DNA from: Streptomyces sp. Tu 3180 | GTDB lineage: Bacteria; Actinomycetota; Actinomycetes; Streptomycetales; Streptomycetaceae | NCBI RefSeq assembly: GCF_009852415.1 | Contig: NZ_WOXS01000002.1 | Location: forward strand, 372,001 to 436,000 | DNA length: 64,000 bases | Direction: 5' to 3' | Shown here: positions 8,696 through 17,087 of the stretch, piece by piece | How positions within the stretch are numbered: the stretch's first letter is position 1 | How the letters are laid out: each line of letters begins with the position of its first letter | Notes under the pieces: generated by a model | Told to the model about the DNA's origin: nothing | Seen by the model: the letters and a program-made list of their open reading frames with translations, nothing else | Databases searched by the model: none | Made by a program: the position numbers and the translations under genes

Positions 8696-9942
8696 CGTGC
8701 GTCCTCCGTTCTGGTCGCCCCGGAAGGCGGCGGGCAGCCACCGCCGATCCCGCCGCGCCCGGGCTCGTCTCCGCTGACGCCGTCCGGCGCCGGGGCGCCG
8801 GAGACGGCGTCCGCCGCACCGGAAGCCGCCTTCCGCGGTCCGGGCAGCGGCTCGCGCACCGCGGCCGGGGCTGCCGTCCGGCGCCAGGCCGACCGACGCC
8901 GGGGCGCCCGGCCGCGACCGCCCGAGCGCATCAGCGCGACCCCGGCCGGCACGCCCAGCAGGGCCGTCCACGCGCCGACCGGTGTCTCCACGGGCGCCAG
9001 CGCCAGCCGGGCCGGGACATCGGCGACGGCCACGACGACCGTGCCCCAGGCGGCGGACCACGGAAGCCAACGCACCGCTCCCGCCGCCGGGTTGAACCAC
9101 CGGGCCAGGTGCGGGGCGAGGAAGCCGACCCACGCCACGGGTCCGCACACGGCCGTCACCGGGGCGATCAGCACCACCGCGATGGCCAGTGCCGCCAGCC
9201 GGGCGCGCCGGGCGCGCACACCCAGCGCCTCGGCGTCCTGGTCACCCAGCCGCATCACCGACAGCACCGGCGCGCACAGCACGAGCGCGGGGACCGCGAC
9301 GAGCAGCCACGGCCACAGGCCCGTCACGTCGTCCCAGGTCCGGGCGGACAGGGAGCCGAGCAGATAGCGGTAGATCAGCTGGAGGTCCAGCTGGTCGGCC
9401 ATGACCATCAGCACCAGCAGCGCGGCCTGCAACGCGGCCGCCACCGCGGCGCCGGTCAGCAGCACCGCGGACGGACTGCGGCCGAGCCCGGCGGCCAGGA
9501 GCGTGAGCCCGCCGCCGAGCGCGGCCCCGCCGATGGCCGGCATCGGCTGGACGGCGGCGGGCAGTGACAGGCTCAGCACCAGCGGCGCGGCCACCCCCAG
9601 CGCGGCACCGGACGACACGCCCAGCATCTCCGGCACCGCCAGGGGATTGCGCAGCGCCTCCTGGAGCACCAGTCCGGCCGCCCCCAGACAGGCTCCGGCG
9701 ACGAGCGCCAGCACCAGGCGGGGCACACGGAGTTCGGTGACGACGATCCCGGCGAGCGTGGTGTCCCCGTCCAGCACCGCGGCGACCAGCCGGTGCGGTG
9801 GGACGTGGGGGGTACCGAGGCTGAGCGCGCAGACCGAGGAGACGGCCAGCAGCACGACCACCAGGAGCGGCTGTCCCCTCCGCGCGCCGCGCGACGCCCG
9901 CTGTACGCCCGCCGCGGCGGGCACCGAGAGGGGCGTCCTCAC
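8692..9942 (-). CDS. FecCD-family importer permease 1, extended C-terminus
   Basis: This 416-residue FecCD-type permease carries ELRVPRLVLALVAGACLGAA and LVLQEALRNPLAVPEMLGVS near residue 80, and AWVGFLAPHLARWF in the coupling region. FecCD permeases are usually about 330-350 residues; here about 70 Arg-, Ala-, Pro- and Gly-rich residues follow the last span (from ALMRSGGRGRAPRRR on) and look disordered and cytoplasmic. GTG 9942 overlaps the lipoprotein stop (GTGA), which fixes the start. Confidence 0.9.
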   Translation of the reverse strand: MRTPLSVPAAAGVQRASRGARRGQPLLVVVLLAVSSVCALSLGTPHVPPHRLVAAVLDGDTTLAGIVVTELRVPRLVLALVAGACLGAAGLVLQEALRNPLAVPEMLGVSSGAALGVAAPLVLSLSLPAAVQPMPAIGGAALGGGLTLLAAGLGRSPSAVLLTGAAVAAALQAALLVLMVMADQLDLQLIYRYLLGSLSARTWDDVTGLWPWLLVAVPALVLCAPVLSVMRLGDQDAEALGVRARRARLAALAIAVVLIAPVTAVCGPVAWVGFLAPHLARWFNPAAGAVRWLPWSAAWGTVVVAVADVPARLALAPVETPVGAWTALLGVPAGVALMRSGGRGRAPRRRSAWRRTAAPAAVREPLPGPRKAASGAADAVSGAPAPDGVSGDEPGRGGIGGGCPPPSGATRTEDAR

Positions 9943-10916
9943 CGCAGCGCGGCCGTGGCCTCGTCGAGGACGACGCCCAGTGAGCGGGTGCCGCGCCCCT
10001 TGGCCCACACCTCCGAGTCCACCTCGTGGACGTCGCCGTTCCTCACCGCCGGGATCTTGCCCCAGAGGGGGTTCTCGGCCAGCTTCTCCGACAGCTTGCC
10101 GTCCGCGTCGCCGAAGCTCAGCGTCTCGACGAACAGCACGTCGACGTCCTGGGCGAAGATCTCTTCGAGGCTGTAACTGCCTTCCACACCACGGGACTTC
10201 CACGGGTAGTCAGCGATCCTGGGGAAGAGGCTGGCGGCCACGTCGGTCTCCGGGGTCGCGACGCCGAAGTTCTCGTCGCTGCCGTAGATGACGAGAGCGG
10301 TCTTGTCGCTGGGAGCCTTCTCTGCGGCGGCGAGCTTGGTCCAGAAGGCCCTCTCGGCCTTCTCGCCCTCGGCGGTGCGCCCGGTGAGCGCGGCGAGGTC
10401 GCGCAGGTACCCGACGCTGTCCTCCCACGTCTCGGGCTGCATGGCCCAGAACGTCGTGGCGCCCTCGAGCGCCGGGGCGAGCTTGCCGTGCGTGTCCCCC
10501 AGGCCGATCACGAGGTCGGGCTTGTGGGAGAGGACCGCCTCCACCTCCGGGGCGATGAATCCGCCGGGGATGACGTCGACCTCCTTCGCCCTCTCCTCCC
10601 CCAGGAAGTCCGGGTGGGCGAGCAACGCGCTGTTGGTGGCCGTCGGGACGATGCCCAGCTCGGTCAGGATGTCGTCGCAGAGCGCGAACAGGCAGACGAT
10701 CCGCTCGGGTTCCTTCTTCAGGGAGACCTTGACGCCGTTGGTGTCGGTCAACTCCGTGGACGCCTTGATGGGTTCGACGGTGACGTCCGTCTTCGCCGTC
10801 GGCCTGGCCCTGTCACTCGCGGGTTCCTCGGCCGACGAACCGCAGCCGGCCAGGAGGGAACCCATCACCGCTGCGGTGATGCAACTACGGACGAATCTCG
10901 ACGGTGCGCGCAGCAT
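9939..10916 (-). CDS. Metal-chelate substrate-binding lipoprotein
   Basis: This 325-residue protein has a lipoprotein signal peptide ending in LLAGC, with Cys25 the lipidated residue. It then has the two-lobed fold of helical-backbone (BtuF/FepB) binding proteins: EPERIVCLFALCDDILTEL near residue 70, KPDLVIGLGDTHGKL near 130, and DVDVLFVETLSFGDADGKL near 270. It captures a metallophore, heme or cobalamin-like ligand outside the membrane. It is the first gene of the importer operon, read away from the beta-propeller gene and its putative Zur box. It lacks a His-rich loop, so direct ZnuA-type binding of free zinc is less likely than binding of a complex. Confidence 0.9.
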   Translation of the reverse strand: MLRAPSRFVRSCITAAVMGSLLAGCGSSAEEPASDRARPTAKTDVTVEPIKASTELTDTNGVKVSLKKEPERIVCLFALCDDILTELGIVPTATNSALLAHPDFLGEERAKEVDVIPGGFIAPEVEAVLSHKPDLVIGLGDTHGKLAPALEGATTFWAMQPETWEDSVGYLRDLAALTGRTAEGEKAERAFWTKLAAAEKAPSDKTALVIYGSDENFGVATPETDVAASLFPRIADYPWKSRGVEGSYSLEEIFAQDVDVLFVETLSFGDADGKLSEKLAENPLWGKIPAVRNGDVHEVDSEVWAKGRGTRSLGVVLDEATAALR

Positions 10917-10963
10917 GGACGCCCTCGCTCTTTCTCAGGTACCGGGAACGCACCGAAGATACA

Positions 10964-10978
10964 TGATAATCGTTTTCA
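10964..10978. promoter_or_regulatory. Putative Zur box in divergent importer/propeller promoter
   Basis: TGATAATCGTTTTCA is a near-palindrome (TGA.AA...TT.TCA) matching the Streptomyces Zur consensus. It sits 48 bases before the importer lipoprotein start (10916) and 24 bases before the propeller start (11003). A possible -10 (GATAAT) for the rightward gene lies inside it. One bound repressor could control both directions. It is unlike the IdeR/DmdR iron box. Confidence 0.65.
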
Positions 10979-11002
10979 CCAGACCGGCTTCTGGAGGAAC
11001 CC

Positions 11003-12202
11003 ATGCCCGCTGACACACCCGTTCTGCTCGTCTCCGACCACGTGGACGGATCCGTCCACGTGCTGACCGTGCCGGACGGCACCGTCGTGGGTCGCCTCAC
11101 CGGCCGTCACCTCTCCGAGCACGCCGGGTTCCTGGCGCTGCCGGGCGGGCGGGCGGCCTGCGTCGACGACCGTCGAGGGGAGCTGCTGGTCCTCGATCCG
11201 TTCGCCGAGAGGCTCGTGGAACGCACGGTCCCGGTCGCCGTGCCGGCCGAGCACATCGCCTGCGACCCGTCCGGTCGCCGACTGGCCGTCACCACCGGCC
11301 TGGGCGAGAACGCCGAACCGTGGTCGGACCTGCTGACCGTCCTCGACCTGGCCACCGGGGACACGGCGAGGGTGCGCGCCCGCGTCGGCGAACCGGGCGT
11401 GACGGTGCTGGGCGGCGGTGATCCGCTCGTCGTGCTGCGGCACCGGGAGCCCGGTGAGCTGGCCGTCCACCGGTTCGCCGACCTCCTCGCGGCTCCGCCC
11501 GGCTGCCCTCCGGTCACGCCTCACGCGGTCCTGCCGCTGCCGGACGACGGACACGGGGACGCGCAGGCACCCGTCACGGGCCACGTGTTCGCGGCCACGG
11601 GCGAGGGAGTGCACCGGGCCCGGAGGAAGGGCGACGTACTCGCCGCCGAGGCGGTCATCCCCTGGGGGCCGCCCGCCCGGGGCTGGTACCTCCGGCTCGA
11701 CACCCGCCGGCAGGCGCTGTGGAGCACGCTGCGCGGCGGCGACCCGGACCCGCTGCGCTGGCCGGAATGGACCAACCAGGCATGGCACCACGACCTGGAG
11801 ACGGGCCGCACGCTCCACACGGAACTCGGCCCCGGGCTCGTCTTCCGGCTGGCCCTCGCCCGGCGCCACACCGCCTTCACCCGTATCCACCCCGACGGTG
11901 ACGAACTGGTCCTCCTGGGCACCGACGGCACCGTCCGCCGGATTCCCCTGCCGGCCATGGACGGCGCTCCGCGTCGCGGCGGCACCCCCTGGGAGGGTGT
12001 CGAGCGCCGGGCGGTGGCCGCCTCACCGGGCTCCGACTGGATCGCCGTCACCCGGGGCGGCCACGGTGAGGTGCACCTGTTCGACGGGGAGACGGGGCAC
12101 GAGGCGGCCCGTCTGCGGCCGGGCACACCGCTGCACCACGGCGGCCACATGACACTGCGCAGCCGCGACGACGGCGCCGACGGTGATCCCGTGGGCCGGT
12201 GA
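11003..12202 (+). CDS. Beta-propeller-like protein linked to metal importer
   Basis: This 399-residue protein is built of repeats of about 45 residues resembling YncE/WD-type propeller blades, for example SVHVLTVPDGTVVGRLTG and ACVDDRRGELLVLDPF early, and GEVHLFDGETGHEAARLR late. There is no signal peptide or lipobox, so it is predicted cytoplasmic. It starts at ATG 11003 with GGAGG eight bases upstream. It shares its promoter region and putative Zur box with the importer. By analogy with the propeller metallochaperone AztD of zinc ABC systems it could handle the metal or complex, but I see no direct homology and AztD is periplasmic. Confidence 0.75.
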   Translation: MPADTPVLLVSDHVDGSVHVLTVPDGTVVGRLTGRHLSEHAGFLALPGGRAACVDDRRGELLVLDPFAERLVERTVPVAVPAEHIACDPSGRRLAVTTGLGENAEPWSDLLTVLDLATGDTARVRARVGEPGVTVLGGGDPLVVLRHREPGELAVHRFADLLAAPPGCPPVTPHAVLPLPDDGHGDAQAPVTGHVFAATGEGVHRARRKGDVLAAEAVIPWGPPARGWYLRLDTRRQALWSTLRGGDPDPLRWPEWTNQAWHHDLETGRTLHTELGPGLVFRLALARRHTAFTRIHPDGDELVLLGTDGTVRRIPLPAMDGAPRRGGTPWEGVERRAVAASPGSDWIAVTRGGHGEVHLFDGETGHEAARLRPGTPLHHGGHMTLRSRDDGADGDPVGR

Positions 12203-12493
12203 CGACGGGATCGGGCCGGCACGGTCCGGACGTCCGGGCGGCCGGGGCGGGCGCTCGCCGGCATCAGGTCCCGACGAACCGAAGGACCTCGGCGAGGGCG
12301 ACGGCGGCGCCCGCTTCGGCGAAACGGAAGACGAACGGGACGGGGCGGCTTCTCGTGAGCCGCTGGAGCAGGCGGTCACGGCCGGCGGCAGGGCGGTTGC
12401 CGAAGCGATGCGTACCAGACGGCGATGGACTGCGGAATGCACGGAGAAGGTCTGTGGGGTCGTCATGCGGGCATGGGCGCGGGCCGCCCGGGG

Positions 12494-12904
12494 TCAGGCG
12501 GTGGCCGGGGCGGCGGTGTATTCCTCGTCGGTGACGGGGTTCAGCCAGTGCACGACGTCGTGGCCGTCGTCACCCTCGTTGACGGCCAGGTGGACCATGA
12601 GCCGGTTCGGGGCGGCGCCGTGCCAGTGCTCCTCGTCCGCTTCGAACAGGACGCGGTCGCCGGGCCGGATGACCTGGGCGGGGCCGCCGCGGCGCCGGCA
12701 CAGGCCGACGCCTTCGGTGACGAAGACGGTCTGCCCCAGCGGGTGCCGGTGCCGGTGGGTGCGGGCGCCCGGCATGAAGCTCACCAGGTTGGCGGTGACC
12801 CGGGAAGGGGCGGGGGAGGCGGCGACGGCGTCGATGCAGACGTCGCCGGTGAACCAGTCGGCCGGCCCCTTGACGGTGTCGATCGAACTGCGGGTGATCC
12901 GCAT
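12494..12904 (-). CDS. Cupin domain protein
   Basis: This 136-residue single-domain cupin contains GARTHRHRHPLGQTVFVTEG near residue 50, matching cupin motif 1 (metal-binding His residues), and the second motif RPGDRVLFEADEEHWHGAAP near 85. Such small cupins often accompany oxidoreductases in stress-type operons. It lies 26 bases downstream of the alcohol dehydrogenase and is probably co-transcribed with it, under the divergent XRE regulator. Substrate unknown. Confidence 0.9.
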   Translation of the reverse strand: MRITRSSIDTVKGPADWFTGDVCIDAVAASPAPSRVTANLVSFMPGARTHRHRHPLGQTVFVTEGVGLCRRRGGPAQVIRPGDRVLFEADEEHWHGAAPNRLMVHLAVNEGDDGHDVVHWLNPVTDEEYTAAPATA

Positions 12905-12930
12905 GGCTGCTCCTTCTCGGGTGGAGGGGA

Positions 12931-13947
12931 TCAGGGCTTGAGGAGGGTTTTGACGGCGCGGCGCTCGTCCATGGCCTTGTAGCCCTCGGCGACCTGAGCG
13001 AGGGGCAGGGTGAGGTCGAAGACCTTGCCCGGGTCGATCCGGCCCGCAAGGACGCGGTCGACGAGGTCGGGCAGGTAGCGGCGTACGGGGGCGGGGCCGC
13101 CGCGCAGGCCGACGTGGGAGAAGAACAGCTCCTGGCCGTCGACGGTGACGTCGTGAGGGACTCCGACGAAGCCGACGTTGCCGCCCGGGCGGGCGGAGTG
13201 CAGGGCCTGGCTCATGGCCCGGGCGGTGCCGACGCACTCCAGGACGCTGTCGGCGCCGATCCCGCCGGTCATCTCCTTGATCCGGGCCACGCCCTCCTCA
13301 CCGCGCTCGGTGACGATGTCGGTGGCGCCGAACTCGCGCGCGAGCTTCTGGCGGGATTCGTGGCGTGACAGGGCGATGATCCGTTCCGCGCCCATCTCCT
13401 TGGCCGCTATCACGCCGCACAGGCCGACCGCGCCGTCGCCGATGACCACGGCGGTCGAGCCGGGCTTGACCTCGGCGGCGTCAGCGGCCCACCAGCCGGT
13501 GCCCATGACGTCGGAGACAGTGAGAAGACCGGGCCAGGAATCCTCGCCGGGTACCTCGTCGGTGGCGACCAGGGTGCCCCGGGCGTTGGGGATGCGCACG
13601 CACTCGGCCTGGCAGGTCGACATGAACTCGCGGTTCAGGCAGTTCGACGGGAAGCCGTTCCTGCAGTTCGCGCAGGTGTTGTCGGAGGTGGCGAATGAGC
13701 CGACGACGAACTGGCCCGGCCGGAGCGAGGTGACCCCGGAGCCGACCTCCTCCACGAAGCCGACGTACTCGTGACCCATCGGGTGCGGATCCCCGATCGG
13801 CTCCGCACCACGGTACGGCCACAGGTCCGAGCCGCAGACACAGGTGATGGCCGTCCGGATGACGGCATCAGCGGGGTGGAGGATCTTCGGGTCGTCCAGG
13901 GTCTCGGAACGGACGTCACCAGGGGCGTGGATCACTGTGCCGCGCAT
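12931..13947 (-). CDS. Zinc-dependent alcohol dehydrogenase family protein
   Basis: This 338-residue medium-chain dehydrogenase/reductase has the catalytic-zinc sequence GHEYVGFVEEVGSGV (Cys38 and His59 region), the structural-zinc-like Cys cluster at CANCRNGFPSNC (residues 93-104), and the Rossmann motif VVIGDGAVGLCGVIAAKEMGA near 170. It would oxidise or reduce an alcohol/aldehyde with NAD(P). It is transcribed away from the XRE regulator at 14177, a common regulator-target arrangement in Streptomyces. Confidence 0.93.
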   Translation of the reverse strand: MRGTVIHAPGDVRSETLDDPKILHPADAVIRTAITCVCGSDLWPYRGAEPIGDPHPMGHEYVGFVEEVGSGVTSLRPGQFVVGSFATSDNTCANCRNGFPSNCLNREFMSTCQAECVRIPNARGTLVATDEVPGEDSWPGLLTVSDVMGTGWWAADAAEVKPGSTAVVIGDGAVGLCGVIAAKEMGAERIIALSRHESRQKLAREFGATDIVTERGEEGVARIKEMTGGIGADSVLECVGTARAMSQALHSARPGGNVGFVGVPHDVTVDGQELFFSHVGLRGGPAPVRRYLPDLVDRVLAGRIDPGKVFDLTLPLAQVAEGYKAMDERRAVKTLLKP

Positions 13948-14176
13948 GGGGTCTTCCTTACGTACGAGGGGCCGGACCGCCTGGGGACGGCCCGCGTGCC
14001 GGCCTTCCCGGAAGGGGGAACACCGTGGGACCGTGGCGCTCCCTCCCGCCGAAGGAACGGCCGAGGAAGCGCCACGCCATCCAGGTAACCCGCACTCCAC
14101 GCGCGCAGCGAGTCACTGGTGAGGGGTGTACCAGCAGTACGTCCCTCCCGCGACGTGCCGGACGTACGGTCGGAGG

Positions 14177-15060
14177 GTGGACAACCAGGAAGAGGTCCGC
14201 GAGTTCCTCACCTCGCGGCGCGCGAAGATCACCCCCGAGCAGCGGGACTGCCCGCCGGCTCCCGCCGACGCGTCCCCGGCCTACGCAGGAGCGAGGTCGC
14301 GGCGCTCGCCGACGTCAGCGTCGAGTACTACGCCAAACTGGAGCGTGGCAGCCTCGCCGGCGTCTCCCCGGCCGTCCTCGAAGCCGTCGCCCGCGCTCTC
14401 CGGCTCGATGACGCCGAACGCGCACACCTGCTCCATCTGGCCCAGGCCGCCGACGGTACCGACGCCCTCAGCCGGCCCCGCCGACGGCGTACCAAGGATC
14501 AGTGGAAGCCGCACCGCAGCCTGCAGTGGACCCTGGACGCCATCACCGCCGGGCCCGCGTTCGTCCGCAACGGCCGCATGGACGTCCTGGCCGCCAACCG
14601 GCTCGCCCGTGCCTTCTACGCCGACGTCCACGCCTCACCCGGCAACCAGGCGAACCTGGCCCGCTTCAACTTCCTCGGCCCCGCCTCCCGCCGCTTCTAC
14701 CCCGACTGGGACCTCGCGGCCGACATCGCCGTCGCCATCCTGCGCACCGAGGCCGGCCGCAACCCCCACGACAAGGACCTGCACGACCTCGTCGGCGAGC
14801 TGTCCACTCGTAGCGACGACTTCCGCACCCGCTGGGGCTCCCACGACGTCCGCCACCACGGCACTGGAACCAAACGCTTCCACCACCAGGCCGTCGGCGA
14901 CCTCACCCTCGCCTACGAGGGCCTGGAGATGGCCGCCGAACCCGGTCTCACCCTCACCGTCCACACCGCCGAACCCGGCTCACCCTCCGAAGAGGGACTT
15001 CGCCTGCTCGCCTCATGGGCTGCAACGCCCCAGGCCCTCGCACCACACTCGAGCGGCTGA
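14177..15060 (+). pseudogene. XRE-family regulator with MmyB-like domain, frameshifted
   Basis: Most of the protein is an N-terminal helix-turn-helix (RRSEVAALADVSVEYYAKLE) followed by an MmyB-type ligand domain (FVRNGRMDVLAANRLARAFY, then GTGTKRFHHQAVGDLTLAYE). The usual N-terminus VDNQEEVREFLTSRRAKITP is encoded from GTG 14177 in a different frame from the rest. Adding one G after 14242 restores EQAGLPAGSRRRVPGLRR. The gene is thus broken by a one-base deletion, or the base is missing from the sequence. It lies divergent to the dehydrogenase/cupin pair, its likely target. No ribosome site precedes the GTG, which suggests a leaderless message. Confidence 0.75.
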
Positions 15061-15200
15061 AGAGCCCCGGCCGACCATCCCGTGGTCGTCATGACGACCC
15101 CGTCGCCAAACGAATGGCGCCCTCGGGTGATCAGCGCACCGCCCGCGGATGACCATGTGATCGTGGAGGCACAGGTGCGTGATCACGGGTTCTCGTCGGC

Positions 15201-15776
15201 TCAGCGGCCCTGGCCGGAGCGCCGGCGGGTGCGCTGCGGGGCGCGGCGGGACCGGCGTGGGGGCGCGGTCCGGCTCTCGGCCTCGGCGGGGCCCGCGGTG
15301 GGTGAGGAGAAGCCGCCCGGGATGCCGGGCCGGTCGGCCGGTGCCTGCGCAGCGGGCCGGGCGGTGTGGCGCCGGGGTTGGGCGGCGCGGGCCAGGACGG
15401 TGGCGTGCGGGAGCAGCGGGGCGCAGGTCTCGCAGACCTCTTCGACGTTCCAGACGCGGCCGACGGTGGGGTCGTGGCGCAGGACGAGCAGCACGGCGCC
15501 CGCGCAGTGCGTCGTGGTCTCGGGGTGGGCGGCGCAGCGCTGGGAGCCGCAGTGGCACCAGGCGTGGGGGCGGAGGGTGGCGGCCTTGGCGTGGGCGGCG
15601 GCGTGCCGGGCGGCGAAGGCGCGCAGGGAGGCGAGGTCCTTGGAGCGGGGCGGCATCCGGCAGGCGGGGGTGGAGCAGGAGACGGTGGCGGAGCGGTCGC
15701 TGTGTCCGGTGATCCGGACGGTCCAGGCCCGCCCGGGGACGCGCTCGGTGGGGGTTTCGCTGTAGGCGGTCGTCAC
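15201..15776 (-). CDS. Hypothetical Cys/His-containing protein
   Basis: I do not recognise a function for this 191-residue protein. The first 130 residues look well conserved in type: Cys and His pairs (SCSTPACRMPP, HAWCHCGSQRCAAHPETT, VCETCAPLLPHATVLARAA) could hold a zinc ion. The last 50 residues are Pro-, Ala- and Arg-rich and probably disordered. There is no signal peptide or membrane span. It starts with GTG and has no obvious operon partner. Confidence 0.7.
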   Translation of the reverse strand: MTTAYSETPTERVPGRAWTVRITGHSDRSATVSCSTPACRMPPRSKDLASLRAFAARHAAAHAKAATLRPHAWCHCGSQRCAAHPETTTHCAGAVLLVLRHDPTVGRVWNVEEVCETCAPLLPHATVLARAAQPRRHTARPAAQAPADRPGIPGGFSSPTAGPAEAESRTAPPRRSRRAPQRTRRRSGQGR

Positions 15777-16117
15777 GGCCGTCCGTTCTCGTCGGTCGAT
15801 GGATGTCGGTCCACTATGGGATACCCACCCGCCGGCCGCTCAGCATTTCCCCGCCGGGAGCGGTGCGGGCGGGGCGGTGAACCGGCCCGACGGTGCGTCA
15901 TCCCGCCCCGTGGGCGGCCACGAGCAGCGGCTCGGGTGCGTCCGGTGCGGGCTCGGCCGGAAGCGGCCCGCAGCCGGGGCGCGCTCCCCCTTTCCGTTCG
16001 GCCGCGCGCAAGCAGGCCCAGGCACAGACAGCCGGAGATGTCACACCCCCGGACCGCAGATGTGATACGCATCACTCCCTGAGCGCTTCGGGTCAGACAT
16101 GCGCGATCGTGACCGGA
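15777..16117. other. Intergenic stretch upstream of the ComB-like gene
   Basis: No supported gene. The only notable element is the CRP-like site at 16061-16075. Confidence 0.6.
16061..16075 (+). promoter_or_regulatory. CRP-like palindrome
   Basis: TGTGATACGCATCAC contains the dyad GTGAT-N4-ATCAC and fits TGTGA-N6-TCAC, the CRP-type half-sites. It lies 43 bases upstream of the ComB-like start. Binding by a Streptomyces Crp-family protein is inferred. Confidence 0.4.
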
Positions 16118-16819
16118 ATGGACTCTCGTTTCCTTGGCGTCCCTGAGCTGGTCGAAGCCCCGCCCGTGGCGGTCGTGGTCGACGTCATGCGTGCCTTCAC
16201 CGTGGCTGCCTGGGCCTTTGCCCAGGGGGCGGAAAAGATCGTTCTTGCTGAGTCGCTGGACGAAGCCCTGGCACTCAAGGCTCGCCACCAGGATTGGGTG
16301 GCGCTCAAGGACGGTCCGCCCGCGCCCGGGTTCGACACCGTCAACTCGCCGGGCCTGCTGCGGTCCATCGACCTCGGCGGACGGACCGTCGTGCAGAAGA
16401 CCACGGCGGGAACGGTCGGCGCCCTCGCGGTCAAGGAGGCGTCGCTGGTGCTGTGCGCCGGCTTCGTGGTGGCGGAGGCAACGGCTCGGCTCCTGCGAAC
16501 ACGCAAGAGTGACAGTGTCACGTTCGTGGTCACTGGCGAGGACGGGCAGGCCGATGAAGATCTGGCGTGCGCCCAGTACATCGCGCGGAGGGCCACCGAG
16601 GCCGGGACGGACGCTGCCGAGTTCGTCCGCCGCGCTGCCGAATCGCGCGCCGCCGCCGAACTGGCGGAGGGCGTGCGTCAAGGAGTCCATCCTGATGACG
16701 TCGCACTCTGTCTCGAGCTCGACCGGTTCCCCTTTGCCATGGTGGCGACCTCGGAGGACTCGCTCATGGTCCTCCGTCCGTGCGACGTGCCTTCGCTGAC
16801 CGACGAGGCGCCGATCTGA
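16118..16819 (+). CDS. 2-phosphosulfolactate phosphatase (ComB) family protein
   Basis: This 233-residue protein resembles ComB, the Mg-dependent phosphatase that converts 2-phosphosulfolactate to sulfolactate in archaeal coenzyme M synthesis. Visible family features are the early [20 protein letters not shown], the central [20 protein letters not shown] (NSP motif) and [17 protein letters not shown]. It stands alone, with no ComA or ComC partner nearby, so its substrate in this bacterium may differ. ATG 16118 was chosen as the first start giving the usual N-terminus. Confidence 0.85.
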   Translation: MDSRFLGVPELVEAPPVAVVVDVMRAFTVAAWAFAQGAEKIVLAESLDEALALKARHQDWVALKDGPPAPGFDTVNSPGLLRSIDLGGRTVVQKTTAGTVGALAVKEASLVLCAGFVVAEATARLLRTRKSDSVTFVVTGEDGQADEDLACAQYIARRATEAGTDAAEFVRRAAESRAAAELAEGVRQGVHPDDVALCLELDRFPFAMVATSEDSLMVLRPCDVPSLTDEAPI

Positions 16820-17087
16820 TCGCCGGTGAGGTCCGGCCCCCGCCGTGCGGGAGCCGGCATCCGGCCGGGTGCGGGGCATCGGCTGCACGTCCCGATGACG
16901 GTGGTTCGGGGTGGCGGCAGGCGGCTGGCTCCGTCCGTGAGGACGGGCGGCAGATGTTCATCGATGCCGGAGGCGAAGGGCGCCGGGGACGAGTCGAACC
17001 GTGCGGGAGTTCAGGCGGCGCCGACGGCGAGCCGGCTGCAGGCGGGCCGGGTCATCAGCTCCGTCAGACGTGCTGTACACATACCCG

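Noticed and set aside
9939..10916. Iron-siderophore assignment for the importer
   Set aside because: FecCD importers often carry iron siderophores, but the promoter palindromes fit Zur rather than the IdeR/DmdR iron box. Heme or cobalamin remain possible.
12203..12493. Possible genes on either strand after the propeller gene
   Set aside because: All frames overlap neighbours and have shadow-like composition; no ribosome site or domain.
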